Shown here piece by piece: positions 8,250 through 13,008 of a stretch of 13,008 nt of DNA. Under the pieces are notes generated by a model. That model was given only the letters and a program-made list of their open reading frames with translations. It made no database searches and had not been told where the DNA came from. Both the position numbers and the translations under genes were made by a program. Every line of letters starts with the position of its first letter. Position 1 is the stretch's first letter. The stretch is from assembly GCA_037447655.1 (NCBI GenBank), contig JBBHKE010002163.1, positions 184,317 to 197,324 on the forward strand, given 5' to 3'. This stretch comes from Zygnema cylindricum. Its lineage: Eukaryota > Streptophyta > Zygnematophyceae > Zygnematales > Zygnemataceae.

Positions 8250-9780
8250 ATTGGATTTTGTAGTCGAACATTTCTGCGGACGATCTTTTATCGGCGGGCA
8301 AAGGTCGTGAATTGACAGTCTTTACGACCGGACCGTACAGTCGCTTGATGCGCTATCTCGAAAACTGTCAAAATACGGTTCGATGATAATGGCTACCGGT
8401 GAGTCAAACAAAAGTTGAACGAAAGGCAAGTGTAAAGTACAGTATATAGATTAGTTCTGCAATTTTCCCGTCAAAAGTGTCGTCACACGGAAAACGACCT
8501 GCTGCGGTTTGTCGGTTAATGTTTCGAGTTACAGTTGTCACAACGTGTTTTCATAGGCGTCGAGGACGTCAAGAATACGCACGAAAAAATACGCTAATCA
8601 CGGTTACAAAACTCTGACTGGTTCAGAACGGTTTCGTTAATTTCCTGTCTGTCCTTTGTTTTGGAGATGCCATGTGTCAAAAGTTTTCCATCCAATCACG
8701 TCGACGAATGATTTTTTTTTCAATTCAACGCGTATTCTTTGTTTTGATGCACAAGTTAAACCTTTCATTCGAAGAATACATTACTGAGTCGATCTGATAT
8801 CGGTTCGCAATCATATCGTACCAGACCAGTTTTGGTTAAGATACGTTGTCGTATCAGTTTGTCAGAAAAGCATTGCGCGGGGCACGTGGCAAGGAACTGG
8901 TGCAGCCGGTAAATCCAAAATTGAAAATTCGTTCAAGGTTTTGTAAGGAAAACTTCCGACGCGTCGGAATAAGTTATTGCGTACGAATCGTGGCTAATCG
9001 GACGGTCCAGAAATAGGCATGAAAGCCCGGAATACGCCTGTCTCTGGGAAGTGTCTGATTGGCGGTCGTCATAACAAATTAAAAGATCCTCGCGAGATGA
9101 TGAACGGTCAGGCTATCTTCAGTCCTCTACAAGCCAAGTGACCAGCTATGTGCTATTTAATGATACGATACCTCCCTCTCATAGCACCCCCCTCTGGAGT
9201 ATGCAGTAATCGGTTATATATCGTACGGAATTTCGAATATCACCTAACCAGAATATCTCCAGTCGAACCTAAATGACCGTACGCCACACAATTTAGGGTA
9301 TATTTTAACCTACAGCCTACAGGACAACAAGACAGTTGACCGCCTCTCAACATTTTCGGGGGGTTAAAGGCGTAACTTTACGATTGACCGTTGGATCTTT
9401 TTTCTGACGCAAGCAATTGAAAGGTACAGTACTGTAACGCGGTCTCATCCTTCGATCATGATGTACGATTATATATCGGAAAACTTTTGATGAGAAAAAG
9501 TACTTCGACTGCCCGAAAAATGTTTATGGCCTGTCGTGGTATGGAACAGTATATGGCACCAATCTTGAACGAGAAGCAGCCGGTGGAGCTACGCCCTGGG
9601 AATGGAATACGGAAATAAGTACAAAAATAAGTACAGCAGTCTTTAACGTCTGCTGAATCAAATCTAGCCGTCCCTGGGTTGATTGACGTCGCATTTTTCT
9701 TTGATGTTCCTCCAGTTTCTTTTTTGTCTTTTATGGAGTCAAATAGCAGCGCTTGTTTGCGCATACTGAATGGAAAGCTT
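8250..9780. other. Intergenic region upstream of the sulfotransferase gene, nothing recognised
   Basis: No repeat-family member and no convincing coding region was found. A minus-strand frame at 9456-9764 (102 codons) has no recognisable domain. The upstream regulatory region of the plus-strand gene starting at 9834 presumably lies in the right-hand part, but I cannot name specific sites. Confidence 0.5.
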
Positions 9781-9833
9781 CCTCTCTATAACACTCTCTC
9801 TCCCTTACTGACTACTCTGTAGTCGTCTCCTCC
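9781..9833 (+). promoter_or_regulatory. Possible core promoter and pyrimidine-rich 5' leader
   Basis: A TATAA word at 9787-9791 lies 43 bases before the start codon. It is followed by CT-rich sequence (CACTCTCTCTCCCTTACTG) typical of initiator or leader regions in several protists. The start at 9834 sits in CTCCATGG, a fair initiation context with G at +4. The TATAA is very close to the ATG, so a functional TATA box would leave a leader of only about 10-20 bases. Confidence is therefore low. Confidence 0.25.
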
Positions 9834-11428
9834 ATGGCTGTGGCAGTGACTTTCAGCTGGAAGCATCTGCCACACGTGTGGATGATGCTGGCAGCAATGT
9901 CCGCCACGTGTGCAAATAGCATCTTCTTGAAGCAAGTGGATCCAACGGTTGCAATTCTTGTAAGCAAAGGCGATCTCGGCAGCCGCATTCAGGAAATTTG
10001 TACGGCCAAAACGCTGTCACGTCGCGCAGGACTAAGTCTACGCATCATATGGCGGTCAGACACGTGGCTTCCTGCTACTAGATTTGACGAGCTTTTTGAT
10101 AGCAAGGAACTGGATTTTAATGTCACTCTCGATTTAAAACGAAGACGATTTGTCGGACCTTCCTGGAAACTGTGGACTGAAGCTGTAAAGGGCAACGATT
10201 TTCTGAATAACGGAAAGGTTGGAGCATGTAACGACGCGTTTGACAACGTTTGGGACACCACGGAATCTATGAGTCAGTTAGTCAAAGCCATGAGTTTTCC
10301 GTCTTCTTTCTATGTTCATGAAACTGTTTCTATTTGTCAGTTACTGTCTCCTGTTACTTCCTCCATAGCTCGGAGAAATATCAATGTCTGTTTTTCTCAG
10401 CTCAAGCCCTCAGCCAGAGTCATGGCGCTCCTGCCACTTGTCAGGGAGTCAGACCTAGCCAGCACTGTGGGAGTTTTCCTGCAAACGAGAAAAACGTACG
10501 CCCAACCTCTCCCTCTATTTAATTCCTCACGATCCACACAAAATATGGTAAAAAAGACGCCGTCAGTCTCGACTGATTGGTTGGCTATTTCGGAGGTGTC
10601 AAATGTGACGAGAAATGCGACAGCTGGCGAGAATATAGTTCGAGCCATGGTCATGGAAGTCCTCGGGGATCCAAAAGTGCAGTTTTTCATTGGAGGAGGA
10701 GGTGAGGAAGCGGTTCAGGAGGTCGTGCGGGCCGTACATGAAGCTAGAGTTTTGCGGACCCTCCGTTTTTCTGATCCTCAGTTAAGGGTAAAAAAGGAAA
10801 AACCAACGCTTACTTTTCCGACATCACAATGTCGTCATGTCATGTCATCTGTCGTTGTCATTGTTATCGTCGTCATCGTGGTGATGGTCTGTCAAAATCT
10901 TGTCTGCAATTGGAAGACTGTTAGAAAATAAAATCTCTCTTATTTTCTCTATGTTCGTCCTCTTTTTCTTCATAATTAGCGACTCTCGAATGTCGGTAAC
11001 AATTTTTGCTCCTGTCGAGGGGCCGGTGCAGTTCTTATGTTCCCATTTGTCGGAGGGATTCGCTTCCCCAAATCAAGTCTTGACCACTGGTCGACAGCGG
11101 CGCGCACTTGTTGCGTGCACGAGGCGACAGCTGGCAGAACTTATCGCCCTTAGTTCCTCAAGGACTCTCCTTTTTTTGAAACGTTCCGGCGCCGCCGACT
11201 ATGTTATGGCGCAGGCGGGGGCGAGATATCGGAGCAAGTTTCAGCGCCAGATGGCACTTGAAGATAGGCCGCCGCTGCCGATGATTATCAGCCAGGAGTG
11301 GGCTAGGTGGACTTACGTGAACGGTGAGTACATCAATTGTGCTCTCTCTCCCTCTCTCTGTCTCCCTCTCTTGTACTCGCTTTTTCTCTCGCTCTCTCTC
11401 CCTCTCCTCTCTCTCACACACACAAACA

Positions 11429-11468
<40 letters not shown>

Positions 11469-13008
11469 CCCTCTCTCTCTCTCTCGCACTCACTTTCACA
11501 CGAGTTCTCTCTTTCTCCCTTGCCCTCTCCCACTCCCTCTCCCTCGCCCTCAAGGTCTTCCGCCGTTGCTCCTCTCTCTCTTCCTCTCCTTCTGCTTCTC
11601 CCTCTCCCTCTCCCTCTCCCTCTTCCTTGTTTTCTCCCTCTCCTCCTCCCCTGTATTCGTTACTAATCATCTGTCGATCGTTTTATTTTGCGTTTCTCGT
11701 GTACATGAGGTTATTACTTGGTAAAACGTTGTTTAATTAATTCATTTTTTGTCTTTGAAATTAATCAATTTTTCCTCGTGTAATAAAATTTTTCGGTGGT
11801 ACTTTGGAGGTTGTGGTTCATGAATGCACATTGATAAAAGAAATTAGATTTTTTTTTTTAATACGATTGTTGATTGAAATAATTTGAATCGCAGGTAGTC
11901 GAATCTGATTGGTTTGTTTTTGTTGGGAGAGGCCGGGGTTCAGAAAAACGGTCTCTTTTATATTGTAGTATTCCCAAAGTGGCTTGTACTGCAATTCGTC
12001 TCTGGATGCGACGACTCGAAGGATTGCCTGGTGGGTTTAATACTTTATAAATAACTATTTTCAGAAACTCTTGTCTTATAAAACAACTAATTTCAAATTA
12101 AAAATCAAATCTGTACTGTTTTGTAAAATTGTTAAATTTGTGAGCAGATTCGTCTTCATTTTGAAACAGTTTTTATGGACTGAACTAGTGTTAAAACTGA
12201 CGTTTCTTTCGGGGGTGGTGATTGGGTGTGTTTTTTTTTTCTTTTGCAGATTTTTCTACATTAGAATCCTACAAGATTCACGATCCAGGTGAGGAAAACA
12301 GCTCAAAGTTATGGAATTGCTTTTAGTGTTTTTTTTTTTTTTGTTTGTTTGTTTACTATTATTTTCTCTCTTTTTTCTCTTTTTCCTCTCCCAGATTCCT
12401 GATTTGGTTATTCTGATTTTGTTTTTTCTGATTTGGTTATTTTTGATTCTGTTTTTCCCGATTCAGTTTTTTTTCTGATTCGTTTTTTTTTTTCTAATGT
12501 TTTTTTCTGATTGGGTGTTTTCCTGTTTGGTTTTTTTCCTGATGCGATCTTTCTCTGATTCATCCTTTTTTCTGATTCGGTTTTTTCTGATGCCGTTTAA
12601 TTTGGCAGTAACTGTTTAAGCGATGGTGAGCTAACAGTTTTTGTTTCCTATTTTTTTCTTACTTTGGGATGTTCTTTTTTTTTTTCTTCTCTCTTTTTTT
12701 TTCCTTTCTTGTTTATGCAGCCTTTAGCGGAATCAAGATTCTCGCATTCAACTTCACCGAGGCTGAAGCGATAAAAATTGTGACTAATCCGAGCTCTTAT
12801 CGGTTCGTATTCGTCAGAAACCCGTGGAGCCGGACTCTCTCCTGTTATTTCGACAAAATTGTAAGACAAAGGAGACACAAAAACCAACTTTACTACAACA
12901 TTTTCTTCAATCGTCTCAGTAAGTCCCGTTTGAAACCGGATAAAATTTATCAACGGACTCGTACCGATTTCGAAGACTTTTTAGAACTTTTAGAGGATGC
13001 GATGAAAA
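9834..13008 (+). CDS. Predicted fucosyltransferase-like / carbohydrate sulfotransferase fusion, five exons, 3'-partial
   Basis: Exons are 9834-10780, 10980-11323, 11899-12030, 12250-12288 and 12721-13008 (open), giving at least 583 residues. Residues 1-27 look like a signal peptide or signal anchor. Residues about 38-410 resemble the NodZ/O-fucosyltransferase superfamily: GDLGSR at 46-51, RIIW at 70-73, RFDELF at 83-88, FSQLKPS at 187-193, and an ALSSSRTLL segment around 372. Residues about 430-583 are a PAPS-dependent carbohydrate sulfotransferase (Sulfotransfer_2-like). The 5'-phosphosulfate loop IPKVACT is at 455-461. The 3'-phosphate motif VRNPWSRTLS is at 519-528, followed by YFDK, and DFEDFLELL lies near the edge. 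By family, it would transfer sulfate from PAPS to a glycan in the Golgi lumen. Sequons N96, N230, N257, N261 and N498 fit a lumenal protein. The sulfotransferase call is strong. The fucosyltransferase-like call is moderate, because the usual HxRRxD motif reads GVFLQTRKT (213-221). Alternatively exon 1 is a separate 365-codon gene ending at 10931. Confidence 0.75.
10781..10979 (+). other. Intron 1 (199 bp, weak donor)
   Basis: The donor is CA|GTTAAG and the acceptor TTCTTCATAATTAG|C. A strong pyrimidine tract (CTCTTATTTTCTCTATG, then TCCTCTTTTTCTTC) precedes the acceptor. Phase 2 on both sides gives CA+C (His316). The donor is not consensus. GTAAAA at 10788 is a rival donor (phase 0), pairing with a poorer acceptor at 11031. 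Read straight through, the exon 1 frame runs to a stop at 10929-10931 after a Val/Ile-rich stretch coded by imperfect GTC/GTCAT repeats (about 10830-10890). Confidence 0.5.
11324..11898 (+). other. Intron 2 (575 bp) carrying CT and CA microsatellites
   Basis: A consensus donor ACG|GTGAGT joins the acceptor GGTAG|TC in phase 1, restoring N430-V431-E432. A second AG four bases upstream (GCAG at 11894) would pair in frame with the alternative donor TAC|GTGAAC at 11317, changing only a residue or two. The intron ends with a T-rich run and GAATCGCAGGTAG. Microsatellites fill about 11338-11655. Confidence 0.75.
11338..11655 (+). repeat. (CT)n / (CA)n / (CCCTCT)n compound microsatellite in intron 2
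   Basis: (CT)n-rich sequence runs from about 11340, a (CA)n tract with two CAAACA interruptions spans 11415-11465, and CTCTCC and CCCTCT units continue to about 11655. Open frames on both strands across it (Ser/Leu/His/Thr-rich on plus, Glu/Arg/Val/Cys-rich on minus) are by-products of low complexity. Its position just after the donor of intron 2 makes length variation between individuals likely. Confidence 0.9.
12031..12249 (+). other. Intron 3 (219 bp)
   Basis: The donor CCTG|GTGGGT and acceptor TTTTCTTTTGCAG|AT are both phase 1, giving G+AT (Asp475). The T-rich acceptor tract is strong. The join links the 5'-phosphosulfate-binding exon ending LEGLP to the short exon FSTLESYKIHDP. The latter matches the region after the first motif in carbohydrate sulfotransferases. 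Confidence 0.8.
12289..12720 (+). other. Intron 4 (432 bp)
   Basis: The donor CCAG|GTGAGG is good, and the acceptor CTTGTTTATGCAG|CC is preceded by long T/C runs. Phase 1 on both sides gives G+CC (Ala488). The intron flanks a mini-exon of only 39 bases (12250-12288). The body is dominated by a TTTTCTGATT-like repeat. Confidence 0.8.
12399..12600 (+). repeat. Degenerate TTTTTCTGATTCGGT minisatellite in intron 4
   Basis: About a dozen imperfect copies of CTGATT(C/T)GGTTTTTT occur with spacing of roughly 13-20 bases, for example at 12399, 12412 and 12427 and again at about 12572 and 12587. The region is extremely T-rich on the sense strand. It is a simple intronic repeat; CTGAT also resembles a branch-point core, so many potential branch sites are present. 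Confidence 0.75.

Noticed and set aside
8374-8392. GGTTCGAT, resembling a tRNA B box
   Set aside because: The B box is incomplete, and no matching acceptor stem, anticodon arm or A box was found around it.
9456-9764. Minus-strand frame containing IYCSIPRQA, reminiscent of the sulfotransferase YCSIPKVACT loop
   Set aside because: The similarity is limited to a few residues. No second PAPS-binding motif or other family feature follows, so it is treated as coincidence.
11158-11740. Several long frames on both strands through the CT/CA tract
   Set aside because: They are low-complexity translations of microsatellites inside intron 2; only the part before 11323 on the plus strand is coding in my model.
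12919-12924. GTAAGT donor-like site inside the last visible exon
   Set aside because: Reading through keeps an open frame to the window end and gives DFEDFLELLEDAM, which fits the sulfotransferase family. An intron here is therefore unlikely.

Overview
Overall: the window is nuclear DNA from a eukaryote. Its one convincing gene has GT-AG introns, and long stretches carry no gene but hold microsatellites, minisatellites and short inverted-repeat elements. I see no bacterial gene layout, rRNA, tRNA or CRISPR array. The gene content (a secreted-pathway glycosyltransferase-like domain joined to a carbohydrate sulfotransferase) would suit an alga or other protist that makes sulfated polysaccharides. 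The sequence alone does not fix the lineage.

Positions 1-3600 start with a pyrimidine-to-purine strand switch containing a (GGGA)n run. A degenerate 22-23 bp minisatellite lies near 950-1040 and a (TTAA)n tract near 3054-3089. No supportable gene is seen here.

Positions 3600-8250 hold at least four related, non-autonomous DNA-transposon-like elements (about 199 to 559 bp). All have ends close to CACCGTGAATCGTTATTAGC and all are flanked by TA. The same zone is very rich in the tetranucleotide GTAC and contains further local repeats near 5900-6800 and 7020-7310. Positions 8250-9780 show nothing I can name.

Positions 9834-13008 (plus strand, open at the right edge) carry a gene that I reconstruct as five exons joined in frame: 9834-10780, 10980-11323, 11899-12030, 12250-12288 and 12721 to the window end. 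It would encode at least 583 residues. An N-terminal signal sequence or anchor is followed by a domain resembling the NodZ/O-fucosyltransferase superfamily, with altered donor-site motifs. A PAPS-dependent carbohydrate sulfotransferase domain follows, with recognisable 5'-phosphosulfate and 3'-phosphate binding motifs. If the single-transcript model is right, this is a fusion of fucosyltransferase-like and sulfotransferase modules, the most interesting object in the window. The weakest link is the exon 1 to exon 2 junction; the three downstream junctions agree in phase and in domain content.
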